Shown: positions 1 to 8,830, counted from the stretch's first letter. The stretch: 64,000 nucleotides of DNA from DAISWO01 sp036826295 (GCA_036826295.1 DAISWO010000001.1:124001-188000); one strand, 5' to 3'. Notes: a model not told the origin generated them from the letters alone. Made by a program: numbers and translations.

Positions 1-575
1 CAAGTTGTGATGGCGAGAATAACAACCGCATAGGATAGAACGTTAAAAAGTAAGCCTATGACCAAGACGAACATCCTTACTTCATAACGCATTAGCCCGC
101 TTTTAAACAGTCTATTAATTTGATTTGCTGATAAGTTTTTATCTTTAACTGCGGTTTCTGCCTTGGCTTTAACATAGCTGACAAGTAGGGCTCCAGCGCA
201 AACAGCTACGCTCCAAACTGCAAAAATATCTAAATCATTTTGAACAAAAAAGTAGGCAAGCCCGATGTATAGCAGGCTTTCTTTCATTCGATCAGTGCTG
301 GCATCGAGCACCATGCCACGGGGTCCATCGGTCTTTTGTAGTCGTGCAAGTTCGCCGTCTAGTGTGTCAAACAGCCCAAATATGACTAATAATATAGTTG
401 CGGGGATGAAGTTTCCCATTGCAATTAAATAGGCGATCGGGACATGAGCAATAAGGCTAATATAGGTAACTACTGAGGGCGATAGTCTTCCGCGACTAAG
501 AGTATTTAGAAGCCTTGCAATGGCTCGCATTGGTTTTCGGACAGTGTTGCCTACAAAATCAATCATTGAATCCAT
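1..575 (-). CDS. CDP-alcohol phosphatidyltransferase (PgsA-like), 3' end outside window
   Basis: Integral-membrane enzyme that transfers a phosphoalcohol from a CDP-activated lipid to an acceptor alcohol in phospholipid synthesis. The complete family signature is visible: D70, D73-G74, A77-R78, G87, D91 and D95 in the order DxxDGxxARx8GxxxDxxxD. Hydrophobic segments lie before and after it. About 191 codons are present; the C-terminus runs off the left edge. The ATG at 575 is chosen because a TATAAT box (583-588) ends 7 bases upstream, so the mRNA is probably leaderless; an ATG at 566 is possible. The gene is divergent from the DUF1361 gene. The exact substrate (glycerol phosphate, inositol or other) cannot be told from what is visible. 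Confidence 0.88.
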   Translation of the reverse strand, partial: MDSMIDFVGNTVRKPMRAIARLLNTLSRGRLSPSVVTYISLIAHVPIAYLIAMGNFIPATILLVIFGLFDTLDGELARLQKTDGPRGMVLDASTDRMKESLLYIGLAYFFVQNDLDIFAVWSVAVCAGALLVSYVKAKAETAVKDKNLSANQINRLFKSGLMRYEVRMFVLVIGLLFNVLSYAVVILAITT

Positions 576-582
576 GGCGTCT

Positions 583-588
583 ATTATA
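583..588 (-). promoter_or_regulatory. -10 box of a leaderless promoter (phosphatidyltransferase)
   Basis: TATAAT on the minus strand ends 7 bases before the ATG at 575. Transcription would therefore start at or next to the start codon. No good -35 is visible. Confidence 0.55.
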
Positions 589-613
589 ACCTGTAACTGT
601 ATAAAAAACCGAG

Positions 614-619
614 TATACT
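614..619 (+). promoter_or_regulatory. -10 box of a leaderless promoter (DUF1361 gene)
   Basis: TATACT ends 9 bases before the ATG at 629 and no Shine-Dalgarno sequence is present, as expected for a leaderless transcript. Confidence 0.5.
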
Positions 620-628
620 GGTTGACAT

Positions 629-1312
629 ATGATTGAGAGAAAGCGTGTACCGTTTACTTCGCAGGTTTTGTTAACACTTTTAGCATCCTCGGCAATTAGT
701 ATGTTACTTCTCGGGATTAGAATTATGGTTACGGGCAAGTACAATTTTTGGTTTTTATCATGGAATCTAGTCTTGGCGTGGGTTCCTCTAATATTTGCCC
801 TAGCACTTCGGATCAGGTTATTCAAACACCCGTTCTTATCATGGCAAAGTCTTGGTTTGCTTATTGTGTGGTTGGGGTTTTTACCAAATAGCTTTTATCT
901 AATGAGTGATTTGATTCACCTGCAGAGTTCTGGCGACACGATTATTCTATTTGATATAGCGATGGTAATGAGCTTTATTATTAACGGATTAATCTTGGGC
1001 TACATGAGTATTTATATAGTCCATTCCTTACTTCGTCCGAGGATGACAAGTCGTCAGTCTTGGCTTGCTGTTCAGTTGATTTTTTTAGCTTCTAGTTTTG
1101 CTATTTATCTAGGAAGATATTTACGCTGGAATACCTGGGATATATTATTCAATCCTTTCGGACTTATTTTTGACATATCCGAGAGAATAATTAACCCGGT
1201 CTTGCACATACAAACCTATATCGTAACTTTTACATTTTTTATTGTGCTCAGTGCAACGTACACAATTATTTATCAATTGGCTCATGTGCTGAGCGGGGAA
1301 GTAAAAAGTTAA
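629..1312 (+). CDS. DUF1361 family integral membrane protein
   Basis: 227-residue multi-spanning membrane protein. It has about six hydrophobic segments, with the family-typical WNLVLAWVPL segment near residues 45-54 and GFLPNSFYLMSDLIHL near residues 83-98. Assignment to DUF1361 is from recall of that conserved pattern; its biochemical role is unknown. The start has a -10 box 9 bases upstream and no ribosome-binding site. It is followed after 21 bases by argS, which has its own -10 box. Confidence 0.8.
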   Translation: MIERKRVPFTSQVLLTLLASSAISMLLLGIRIMVTGKYNFWFLSWNLVLAWVPLIFALALRIRLFKHPFLSWQSLGLLIVWLGFLPNSFYLMSDLIHLQSSGDTIILFDIAMVMSFIINGLILGYMSIYIVHSLLRPRMTSRQSWLAVQLIFLASSFAIYLGRYLRWNTWDILFNPFGLIFDISERIINPVLHIQTYIVTFTFFIVLSATYTIIYQLAHVLSGEVKS

Positions 1313-1333
1313 TCTGATATACTGACATCTGTT

Positions 1334-3001
1334 ATGCATGAGGTAAAAAAACTACTACTACAGGCTGTAAAAGATGCTTACAACGAAGATATCGAGATTG
1401 TCTTAACTCGTCCTGACGAAAAGTTTGGTGATTTTGCAACCAATGTAGCGCTGCAGCTTGGTAAAAAAGTTGGCCAAAAACCTCGTGATATAGCCGAGAA
1501 GATAGCATCAGAAATTTCAAAAGACGAAAAAGTTGCTAAGGCTGAAGTAGCTGGGCCGGGCTTTATCAATATCACAATGACCGACCAAGAAATCTTTAAT
1601 TCAGCCGACAAGGCAGCAACAATTAAACCTCAGACGTATAAGGACGAGGTGGTAGTTGCCGAGTATTCTGATCCAAATCCTTTTAAAGTACTACATGCTG
1701 GGCACGTATATACGACAGTGGTAGGCGATGGAATTGCTACGTTATTTGAAATTGCTGGTGCTAAAGTCCATCGTGTTAATTTTGGTGGCGACGTCGGTAG
1801 ACATGTTGCTATTACGATGTGGGTAATCTTGCAAAAACTCGGTGGCGAGAATCCTGAAAAACTCACTAGTATTCCCGAAAAGGATCGAACACAGTGGCTG
1901 GCAGACTGTTATGTTGAAGGAAATAATATTTTTGAAACTGATGACCAGATTAAAGTCGAGATGATAGCTCTGAACAAACGAATATACAAGATTCATTCAG
2001 ATAATGACCATGATAGTGATTTTGCCAAGATTTATTGGTTAGCTCGTCAGTGGAGCTACGAAGCATTTGACGCTTTTTATGATCGTCTAGGTACGAAAAT
2101 GGAAAAATATTATCCTGAAAGTGAAGTCGCCGATTTGGGGATTACTAAAGTCAAAGAACAACTCGCCAAAGGCGTATTTGAAGAATCCGATGGTGCAGTA
2201 ATTTTTCCTGGTGAAAAATATGATCTTCACACCAGAGTTTTCATTAATTCTGAAGGGCTACCAACATATGAAGCCAAAGATATCGGAGTAGTTCTGCAAA
2301 AATATGAAGATTATCATTTTGATAGATCAGTTATTGTCACCGATAACGAGCAACAGCAATACATGTCGGTAATAATTAAAGCTATAGAGCAGTTTGCTCC
2401 TAAGCTGGCTAAAGCTACAACTTATATTCCGCATGGCAAAGTGAAATTGGCTGGCGGGGTAAAGATGAGCTCTCGTAAGGGTAATATAATTAAGGCGAGT
2501 GAGGTTTTGGATGTTACTGCAGAGGCTCTGCGTGAATCAGATCGAAACGCCGATGAAGATGTAGTCTTAGCGGCAGTTAAATATGCATTTTTAAAATATA
2601 GAATCGGAGGCGACATCATCTACGATCCGAAAGAATCGGTCAGTTTACAAGGTAACAGTGGACCGTATCTTCAGTATGCGCATGCTCGAGCATGTTCAAT
2701 TTTGGCAAAAGTAAAAAGTAGTAAGCCAACTGAACACAATTTTGAACCAATGGAGCGAAGCCTAGCTAGAAAAATTGGTGAATACCCAGAGGTTGTAGAA
2801 AAGGCTGTAACTGACTTGATGCCTCATCATATTGCCGTATATTTATATGAATTAGCCCAAGCCTTTAATCGATTTTACGAAAAAAACCGAGTTGTTGATG
2901 ATGCTCGTGAGGCAATCAGGGTGCAATTAGTAAAGGCATATAGGGATACTTTAGCTGATGGACTATCTATTTTAAAGATTAAAGCTCCAGAGAAAATGTA
3001 G
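1334..3001 (+). CDS. argS: Arginyl-tRNA synthetase
   Basis: 555-residue class I aminoacyl-tRNA synthetase that charges tRNA-Arg in the cytoplasm. The N-terminal additional domain (about residues 1-95, with the typical FGDFATNVAL) is followed by a HIGH-equivalent HAGH at 121-124, a KMSS loop at 377-380 and the C-terminal anticodon-binding DALR domain. Length is normal for the family. A TATACT box at 1318-1323 lies 10 bases before the ATG, suggesting a short or absent leader. The TAG stop shares its G with the GTG start of the next gene, so argS and the dehydrogenase are probably co-transcribed. Confidence 0.97.
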   Translation: MHEVKKLLLQAVKDAYNEDIEIVLTRPDEKFGDFATNVALQLGKKVGQKPRDIAEKIASEISKDEKVAKAEVAGPGFINITMTDQEIFNSADKAATIKPQTYKDEVVVAEYSDPNPFKVLHAGHVYTTVVGDGIATLFEIAGAKVHRVNFGGDVGRHVAITMWVILQKLGGENPEKLTSIPEKDRTQWLADCYVEGNNIFETDDQIKVEMIALNKRIYKIHSDNDHDSDFAKIYWLARQWSYEAFDAFYDRLGTKMEKYYPESEVADLGITKVKEQLAKGVFEESDGAVIFPGEKYDLHTRVFINSEGLPTYEAKDIGVVLQKYEDYHFDRSVIVTDNEQQQYMSVIIKAIEQFAPKLAKATTYIPHGKVKLAGGVKMSSRKGNIIKASEVLDVTAEALRESDRNADEDVVLAAVKYAFLKYRIGGDIIYDPKESVSLQGNSGPYLQYAHARACSILAKVKSSKPTEHNFEPMERSLARKIGEYPEVVEKAVTDLMPHHIAVYLYELAQAFNRFYEKNRVVDDAREAIRVQLVKAYRDTLADGLSILKIKAPEKM

Positions 3002-4185
3002 TGTTAGACACCACGACAGAAATAATCACCCGCGTAGCCAAAAAAATTGGTCTAACCGACGCAGAAATTGAGAATCTACTAAAAACAGATGTAATTCACG
3101 AGTTTGAGATTGCCATAGGTGATAAAAAAATTAAAGCGTACAGATCTCAGCATAATAATAAATTAGGCCCATACAAAGGTGGTATTCGGTATCACGAGTC
3201 AGTGGATAGGGATGAAGTTCAGGCGCTATCAATTTTGATGTCACTAAAGACTGCAGCTGTGGGTCTTCCGCTTGGTGGTGGCAAGGGTGGTATCGCAGTT
3301 AATCCGCGTAAACTCAGTAGTGAAGAGTTAGAACAGATCTCTCGAGATTTTGTTCGCCATCTTCACGAGCATATTGGACCCGATAAAGATATCCCAGCCC
3401 CTGACGTCAACACCAACTCGGCGATTATTGATTGGATGGTTGATGAGTTTTCAAGTATTACTGGCGATAAGTCTAAAGCCAGCTTCACAGGGAAAAGCTT
3501 AGTTAATGGTGGAAGTCTGGGCAGGGAAGCCGCTACAGGGCAGGGTGGCGTATATTGCCTCGAAGAATATCTAAATCAGACAAAAAGTACAGATAAGTTA
3601 AAGATAGCGGTTCAAGGTTTTGGTAATGTCGGTTCGTTTTTTGCTAAAATCGCTGCAGAGAATCCTAATTGGAGCGTGATCGCAGTAAGCGATTCGAGTG
3701 CGACAGTCATGGATGATAACGGGCTAGATATCAACAGAATCATTGATTTTAAGAAAAAAAGTCGACTAAAAGATTGTGACTTTGCGCGAGTAGAAGCTGT
3801 TGACAAGATTTTTTCACTGGATGTTGATGTATTGGTGCTTGCAGCGCTAGACGACGCCGTTAACGACTCAAACAAGGACATTATTAAAGCCAATATCTTG
3901 TTAGAGCTCGCTAATAGCCCAATTGACACTAATGCTGAAGAATATTTAATTAGTGAAAGCAAAACAATTATCCCAGACATCATTGCCAACTCTGGCGGGG
4001 TTATCGTAAGTTATCTAGAGTGGTTACAAAATAAGCAAGGACAGACTTGGACAGAGGCAGAGGTTAACGCAAAATTAATGAAATTTATGATAACTGCTAC
4101 AGATAACATGATAAATGTTTCAAGACAAAAAAACCTATCGTTGAAAGAATCGGCGATTGCTCTAGCTCTAGAACGCCTCGTCTAA
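3001..4185 (+). CDS. gdhA: Glu/Leu/Phe/Val-type amino acid dehydrogenase (glutamate dehydrogenase)
   Basis: 394-residue NAD(P)-dependent oxidative deaminase interconverting glutamate and 2-oxoglutarate. The substrate-binding segment PYKGGIRYH is followed by GGGKGG with catalytic Lys near residue 95, PAPDVNT near residues 128-134, and a Rossmann GFGNVG near residue 206. It starts with GTG overlapping the argS stop by one base. The exact substrate among Glu, Leu, Phe and Val cannot be fixed by eye, but length and motifs favour glutamate. Confidence 0.9.
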   Translation: MLDTTTEIITRVAKKIGLTDAEIENLLKTDVIHEFEIAIGDKKIKAYRSQHNNKLGPYKGGIRYHESVDRDEVQALSILMSLKTAAVGLPLGGGKGGIAVNPRKLSSEELEQISRDFVRHLHEHIGPDKDIPAPDVNTNSAIIDWMVDEFSSITGDKSKASFTGKSLVNGGSLGREAATGQGGVYCLEEYLNQTKSTDKLKIAVQGFGNVGSFFAKIAAENPNWSVIAVSDSSATVMDDNGLDINRIIDFKKKSRLKDCDFARVEAVDKIFSLDVDVLVLAALDDAVNDSNKDIIKANILLELANSPIDTNAEEYLISESKTIIPDIIANSGGVIVSYLEWLQNKQGQTWTEAEVNAKLMKFMITATDNMINVSRQKNLSLKESAIALALERLV

Positions 4186-4192
4186 CTAGGTG

Positions 4193-4198
4193 TATAAT
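4193..4198 (+). promoter_or_regulatory. -10 box upstream of the DUF1761 gene
   Basis: TATAAT just after the dehydrogenase stop. It leaves a leader of about 24 bases that carries an AAGGAG ribosome-binding site, so this is a leadered contrast to the leaderless genes nearby. Confidence 0.5.
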
Positions 4199-4228
4199 TT
4201 AACTATTCAATAATAAGGAGAACATAAT

Positions 4229-4654
4229 ATGCAAGTACTGCTAGATTATATAAACGAACTCAACTGGCTAGCTGTTGTGGTGGCGTCAATGGCTGCTTTT
4301 GCCTCGGGGGCAGTTTGGTATGCCGAGCCTGTTTTTGGAAAAATTTGGATGAAAATGGTTGGCTTGACGCGTAAGGATACCGAAAAAGGTAATATGCCAA
4401 AAACTATGGGCTTATCTTTCTTAGCAACAATAGTCTCTGCTATGGCATTAGGTGTTTTAGTCCAAGTCTTGGATCTATCTACTGCCTTGCAGGGTGCTTC
4501 GCTTGGTATTATGGTGGCTGTGGGTATACTTGCGACAAATAAGTTGATGATGGCACAGTTCGAGATGCGTCCACTAGGCTATTCAGTGCTTACCTTGGGT
4601 GGTGATGTTGTTGCGCTTGGAATTATGGGTGCAATCCTAGCTGTCTGGCGTTAA
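4229..4654 (+). CDS. DUF1761 family small membrane protein
   Basis: 141 residues with about four membrane segments. The N-terminal NWLAVVVASMAAF and AVWYAEPVFGKIWM pattern is that of DUF1761. Function is not known. AAGGAG lies about 10 bases before the ATG. mscL follows after 3 bases, so the two form an operon. Confidence 0.75.
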   Translation: MQVLLDYINELNWLAVVVASMAAFASGAVWYAEPVFGKIWMKMVGLTRKDTEKGNMPKTMGLSFLATIVSAMALGVLVQVLDLSTALQGASLGIMVAVGILATNKLMMAQFEMRPLGYSVLTLGGDVVALGIMGAILAVWR

Positions 4655-4657
4655 ATA

Positions 4658-5035
4658 ATGGATAAAGCTAAACCCATCCAACCAAAACGTTCAGCAAAGG
4701 TGAAAAGGAGAGCCAAGGCTCAAGTTGTTGATTTTGGAGATTTTATCCGCAGCCAAGGGATAGTAGCGTTAGCGATTGGTTTTGTTGTCGGTACCCAAGC
4801 AAAACAGTTAGTTGATGTCTTGACGGTTAGTTTTATCAACCCAATAGTCGGATTAGTTATGCCGGGCGACGGGTCGTTGAAAGGTCGAGAGCTTACTATT
4901 ACTATTTTTAACGAACAAGCAGTCTTTGCGTGGGGTGTTTTTATTCTGGCATTAATCAATTTTATTGTAGTAGCTCTCATAATATATTTCTTGTTCAAAC
5001 TTTTTAGGCTAGAAAAGCTTGATAAAAAACAATAA
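4658..5035 (+). CDS. mscL: Large-conductance mechanosensitive channel MscL
   Basis: 125-residue inner-membrane channel that opens under high membrane tension to release solutes after osmotic downshift. The N-terminal amphipathic stretch, TM1 with ALAIGFVVGTQAKQLVD (about residues 40-56), a short loop with little periplasmic sequence, TM2 (about 88-112) and a charged C-terminal helix match the family. It has a slightly longer basic N-terminus than usual (about 25 residues). It faces the histidine kinase gene tail to tail. Confidence 0.9.
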   Translation: MDKAKPIQPKRSAKVKRRAKAQVVDFGDFIRSQGIVALAIGFVVGTQAKQLVDVLTVSFINPIVGLVMPGDGSLKGRELTITIFNEQAVFAWGVFILALINFIVVALIIYFLFKLFRLEKLDKKQ

Positions 5036-5052
5036 GAGGCATCAAATGACGC

Positions 5053-6057
5053 TTACTTTAAGGGTAGTTTTATATGGAATGTCGTACCTTTGCCTAGCTC
5101 TGAAGTTGCGAAAATACTACCTTTATGCAAGTCAACAATCTGCTTAGCGATCGATAAACCAAGCCCGTGGCTAGATGTCGATGACTTAGTCCTCGATAAA
5201 TTACCTTGGTAAAATCGTTCAAAAATATTCCCTAAGTCTTTTGATGCTATGCCTTTTCCGTTGTCTGAAACAGAAATAGAAACGTAGTCTCTGAGTCTTT
5301 TTGCTTCGATCGTAATCTCTGCTTTAGATTTTGAATATTTTATAGCGTTATCAAAAAGTATCGCAAACAAATTTACGAGATTATCATGTTGTCCCGTTAA
5401 GGTCAGTTCATCAGTTACCAAGTTGTGTAGCTCGACTACTTTTGTATAATGTTGTCTTTGAATTCGGTCTTCTGCCTGTGATATTACTTGCTGCAATTTT
5501 ACAGGCTTCAACTGAGTATTTGTATTATCTCTTGCAAGATTGAGTAGTGCATTAGTTAGCCTGGTAAGGTTATCTAGTTCTTCCAAATTACTAGCTAGGA
5601 CATCTTTTAATTGTTGTTGTGTCGGGCTGGTATTTCTCAAGACGACTTCAATTTCTGTTTGCATAGTGGCTAGAGGTGTTCTTAGCTCATGACTGGCGTC
5701 TGCGGTAAACCGTTTTTGAGCTTCATGCGCCTTTTCGATAGGGCTCAACGTTTTTTTAGCCAATAAATAACTTCCTAGTCCCCCGATGGAAAGGATTATT
5801 GTGTTGGCAAATATTAGCCTAGAAATAATGCGAGCCTTTCCAGAACTAAGAACTGTTTCTAATTCATCATCAACTACTTTTTTTTCATCGATTATTCGGC
5901 CTGGCCTTGGCATGTTTAAGCGTTTTTGTTGTGCTCGAAGACCTCGTTCTAATTCTTTGGTTGAAATGTCGTAAAGATTGAGACTGAAATATAGGCATAT
6001 CACCCCAATAATCGCTACATAAAGCAAAGTTAACTTTACTACCGCGGATTTAAACAT
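5053..6057 (-). CDS. Two-component sensor histidine kinase
   Basis: 334-residue membrane kinase. TM1 is at about residues 7-27, a short extracytoplasmic loop at 28-79 and TM2 at about 80-99. The H-box ASHELRTPL has phosphoacceptor His123. N-box LFDNAIKYS, G1 box SDNGKGI, F-box FERFYQG and G2 box HGLGLSIAK follow. The small sensor loop suggests it senses membrane or nearby proteins rather than a large ligand. It immediately follows the response regulator with no gap. The ligand is unknown; the adjacent CpxP-like protein is a candidate modulator. Confidence 0.93.
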   Translation of the reverse strand: MFKSAVVKLTLLYVAIIGVICLYFSLNLYDISTKELERGLRAQQKRLNMPRPGRIIDEKKVVDDELETVLSSGKARIISRLIFANTIILSIGGLGSYLLAKKTLSPIEKAHEAQKRFTADASHELRTPLATMQTEIEVVLRNTSPTQQQLKDVLASNLEELDNLTRLTNALLNLARDNTNTQLKPVKLQQVISQAEDRIQRQHYTKVVELHNLVTDELTLTGQHDNLVNLFAILFDNAIKYSKSKAEITIEAKRLRDYVSISVSDNGKGIASKDLGNIFERFYQGNLSRTKSSTSSHGLGLSIAKQIVDLHKGSIFATSELGKGTTFHIKLPLK

Positions 6058-6735
6058 CTATGATTCTCCTAGTATGTACCCAAAGCCACGTTTGGTATTT
6101 ATTAATGAGGTTTCATCAGGGAAGGGCTTATCAATTTTATTACGCAGGTATCCAATAAAGACTTCGACATTATTTGGCAGTATCTCAGAGTCAAAACTCC
6201 ATACATGTTCAATAATCTGCTCTTTACTGTGTGGTTTATTCGGGTTTCGCATCAAATATTCCAATAAGGCAAACTCTTTGTTAGTTAGGTTGATTGTTTT
6301 TGATCCGCGGGTAACTTTGAAGGCTTTGATATCGAGTGATAAATCCTCGTACTTCAAAATGTTAGACTTTGTGTCGTGAGGTCGCCGAAGTAACGCGCGA
6401 ACCCGAGCCAATAATTCGTCAAAAGAAAATGGTTTTACAATATAATCATCAGCTCCAACATCAAGTCCCTCAATTCTGTCGCTAATCGTATCCTTGGCTG
6501 TCAAAAAAATAATGGGAGTTTGTATTTTTTTGGCTCGAACATTCTGAACTATTTGTATGCCTGATAGACTCGGTAGCATACGGTCGAGGATTAGTAGATC
6601 GTATTTGATAGACAAGGCCATATTCAAACCCTCCATTCCATCGAAACATACATCCACGGCGTAGTTCTCTTGTTTCAGACCTTTCTGTAGGGCTAGGGCT
6701 AATTTTTCTTTATCTTCAACAACTAATAATCGCAT
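6058..6735 (-). CDS. OmpR/PhoB-family response regulator
   Basis: 225 residues. The N-terminal receiver has the acidic pair near residues 7-8 (VEDK), phosphoacceptor Asp51 in LLILDRMLP, and the switch Lys in IIFLTAKD. The C-terminal winged helix ends in NTKRGFGYIL. The ATG at 6735 is preferred over a longer frame starting at 6789, because the shorter start gives the normal receiver N-terminus MRLLVVED and has TATAAT (6742-6747) 6 bases upstream, i.e. a leaderless mRNA. It is transcribed with the kinase gene that follows directly. Confidence 0.94.
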   Translation of the reverse strand: MRLLVVEDKEKLALALQKGLKQENYAVDVCFDGMEGLNMALSIKYDLLILDRMLPSLSGIQIVQNVRAKKIQTPIIFLTAKDTISDRIEGLDVGADDYIVKPFSFDELLARVRALLRRPHDTKSNILKYEDLSLDIKAFKVTRGSKTINLTNKEFALLEYLMRNPNKPHSKEQIIEHVWSFDSEILPNNVEVFIGYLRNKIDKPFPDETSLINTKRGFGYILGES

Positions 6736-6741
6736 GTGTTC

Positions 6742-6747
6742 ATTATA
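6742..6747 (-). promoter_or_regulatory. -10 box of a leaderless promoter (response regulator)
   Basis: TATAAT on the minus strand, 6 bases before the ATG at 6735. It supports the shorter start of the response regulator. Confidence 0.55.
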
Positions 6748-6775
6748 GGGGAAATAAACTGAGAGCAAGCTGAAT

Positions 6776-6816
6776 AAAAAACCCTGCACATTTAAGGATA
6801 GTGCAAGGTTTTTTTG
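6776..6816 (-). terminator. Rho-independent terminator of the CpxP-like gene
   Basis: A 10-base stem (6780-6789 with 6801-6810, one G-U pair on the minus-strand RNA) and an 11-base loop are followed on the minus strand by a run of T. It separates the His-rich protein gene from the two-component genes. T residues also flank it on the other strand. Confidence 0.75.
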
Positions 6817-6854
6817 GGCAGTATGTTAACAGGAAGGGTAGGTACTGTTAATGT

Positions 6855-7358
6855 CTAGCTGTCAGACTGTTCGTCTAGCTCGCCCATAGGACCGTGTTCG
6901 CCATGCTCAGGGCCATGATGTCGGCCACCGTGTCGGGGCTTAGCCCAATCGCCATCTATACCATTTTCGTTGGCCCATGTTTTCATTTCTTTCTTGTGTT
7001 TCTCAAGAGCAGTTTTTCTCTCTGTTGGACTCATATCCTCTAACGATTCGAAGAAGGTGTGGTTCTCGTCCATCTTTGCTAAGATTTTTGATTGTTGTTC
7101 CTCTGTTAGCTTGCCGCTTTCCACGGCACTTGTGAGTCTTTCTTCTCGTTTGGCTTGTCTCTCTTTTTGGTGCTCTGCACGGTTTTCGTCAAACACGCTT
7201 TGGACCTCGTCTTTGTTAAGGCTGAAGCGTGAAGCTATTTTATTCACTAAATCTTCTTTATTTGAGCCTTGTGAGGCCGAAACGGCTCCGACTCCAAGTG
7301 TTGATACAGCAATCGTTACCAGAGATCCCGCTAAAATTAAGTTTCTTTTAATTGCCAT
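6855..7358 (-). CDS. Secreted or anchored helical protein with LTxxQ-like motif and His-rich tail (CpxP/Spy-like)
   Basis: 167 residues. An N-terminal hydrophobic segment (about residues 7-28) ends in VSAS, so it is a signal peptide or anchor. The middle is charged and helical, with LTEEQQSKI near residues 82-90, reminiscent of the LTxxQ motif of CpxP/Spy periplasmic proteins. The tail (about 143-158) is rich in His and Gly and could bind metal. AAAGG lies about 11 bases before the ATG. It sits just upstream of a response regulator and kinase on the same strand but has its own terminator. A role as stress chaperone or sensor accessory is inference. Confidence 0.65.
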   Translation of the reverse strand: MAIKRNLILAGSLVTIAVSTLGVGAVSASQGSNKEDLVNKIASRFSLNKDEVQSVFDENRAEHQKERQAKREERLTSAVESGKLTEEQQSKILAKMDENHTFFESLEDMSPTERKTALEKHKKEMKTWANENGIDGDWAKPRHGGRHHGPEHGEHGPMGELDEQSDS

Positions 7359-7453
7359 TTATTGAACCTTTCTGTGCGAGTTATCACGCACGTTTAACTA
7401 ATGGTACCTTTGACGATACGCGCTAAAACTTAGAATAAGCTTAAAAAAACAAT

Positions 7454-7459
7454 TATAAT
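7454..7459 (+). promoter_or_regulatory. -10 box of a leaderless promoter (7469 ORF)
   Basis: TATAAT ends 9 bases before the ATG at 7469 in an AT-rich stretch after the divergent minus-strand gene. Confidence 0.45.
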
Positions 7460-7468
7460 ATTTAAGTA

Positions 7469-7615
7469 ATGGACGACAACGAACTAAAAGCGAAATTATC
7501 AAAAGAACAGTACGATGTTTTAAGGCGGAAAGCTACTGAAGCACCTCAAACACCGACAGGTAAGAGGCACTGTATTAACTCTTGTGCTCTTGATTTTAAG
7601 CCTGATAGTAGATAA
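7469..7615 (+). pseudogene. 48-codon ORF, possible remnant of methionine sulfoxide reductase B
   Basis: The reading frame starts MDDNELKAKLSKEQYDVLRR and continues KATEAPQTPTGK. It resembles the N-terminus of MsrB (LSxEQYxVLRxKxTExPxTGK). The following 18 residues contain two Cys and a FKPDS string that look like a shortened version of the CxxCG..LF..KFDS region, and then a stop. A normal MsrB is about 130-150 residues, so the catalytic half is absent. A -10 box is preserved 9 bases upstream. It could be a decayed gene with an internal deletion or a short real protein. Confidence 0.4.
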
Positions 7616-7617
7616 GC

Positions 7618-8817
7618 GTGAAATACCGTAACCATGAGTTAAAATCTCACTCGTTTTTAAAGCTTCTGCTATTATCTTTCGTCGTTCTTGTTATGGCGGC
7701 ATTTGTTAGCTGGCTGATACTAACAAAGCAATCGTCTCAAACAGTATCAACAAGCTCTAATCCCAGAAGTTCAAGTAATTCGACTGTTCAATCGGTAAAT
7801 GGCAGATACTTGTTCAATGGAACTATCTTTTGGGGTAGGGCGTTTGAAAAATGGTCACAAAATCCAGACGGAACGTATGACTATACTCATCCTTTCAGCC
7901 AGTTAAAAACATTCGATAGAGATAAATACGATGCTTGGGTTGCCGATCTAGAGTGCCCAGTGCTTGATATCGATATCCCATATCAGGTGCAGGTGGATCA
8001 GCTAAAGTTTAATTGCCGGCCAGAATTTTTATCAGAAGCGGTTAAGTACTTTAACATTATCGATCTAGCCAATAATCATAGTGGGGATCAAGGAATAGAA
8101 GGCTATAACAAAACCAGACAAGCTGTCATAAAAGCCGGCGCTCAAACTTTTGGTCATTATGATCCTTCGTTGACCGACAATATTTGTCAGGTTATTGCTT
8201 TGCCAGTTAGGCTAAAACTGTCGGATAACAAACAAAAAGTTTCATCTTTGCCGGTGGCATTTTGCGCGTGGCATTATTTTTACCGTGCACCGGCGCCTGG
8301 AGAGATTGAAGCAATGAAAAAATATGCAAAGTCGATGCCGGTGTTTGCTTTTGTACATATGGGGCAAGAGTATCAAACTAGCGCAACTCCGATACAACAA
8401 AATATAGCCCATCAGGTTATCGATGCGGGGGCCGACTTTGTTATTGCCAATAATCCACACTGGGTACAAAACAGTGAAGTCTATAAAAACAAACTAATTT
8501 TTTATTCGACCGGCAACTTTATTTTTGACCAAATAGATACAGAGGGCATGCGGAGCGCAAGCGTTGATTTAACGATGGCGGTTGATTATGACGATAACTT
8601 GCAGAAATGGCTTGATATAGGTGACAAGTGCCAACAACATACAAGTAACTGCTTAAAGTGGGCCAATAATCTATCAAAAGCACGTTATCAGTTAAAATTT
8701 GGTCTAGTAGCTGGAGATAACAGCACTCACGTTACCAAAAAAGGCGATAAAACGCTTCAAGTAGCGATAGAAAAACGTGCAAATTGGGCACAAACGCTTA
8801 TCGAGCTTGGGCAATGA
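7618..8817 (+). CDS. CapA/PgsA-type metallophosphoesterase-fold protein, membrane anchored
   Basis: 399 residues starting at GTG, two bases after the preceding short ORF. An N-terminal TM (about 16-36) and a Ser/Thr-rich linker precede a CapA (PGA_cap) domain. Visible motifs are ADLECPV, LANNHSGDQG, VHMGQEYQ, NNPHWVQ and STGNFIFDQ, which carry the usual His and Asn ligands. Family members act in poly-gamma-glutamate or related surface polymer metabolism, but many CapA-fold proteins have unknown substrates. No pgsB or pgsC partners are visible here, so a polyglutamate role is not supported by context. Confidence 0.85.
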   Translation: MKYRNHELKSHSFLKLLLLSFVVLVMAAFVSWLILTKQSSQTVSTSSNPRSSSNSTVQSVNGRYLFNGTIFWGRAFEKWSQNPDGTYDYTHPFSQLKTFDRDKYDAWVADLECPVLDIDIPYQVQVDQLKFNCRPEFLSEAVKYFNIIDLANNHSGDQGIEGYNKTRQAVIKAGAQTFGHYDPSLTDNICQVIALPVRLKLSDNKQKVSSLPVAFCAWHYFYRAPAPGEIEAMKKYAKSMPVFAFVHMGQEYQTSATPIQQNIAHQVIDAGADFVIANNPHWVQNSEVYKNKLIFYSTGNFIFDQIDTEGMRSASVDLTMAVDYDDNLQKWLDIGDKCQQHTSNCLKWANNLSKARYQLKFGLVAGDNSTHVTKKGDKTLQVAIEKRANWAQTLIELGQ

Positions 8818-8830
8818 CGCAAAACAAGGA

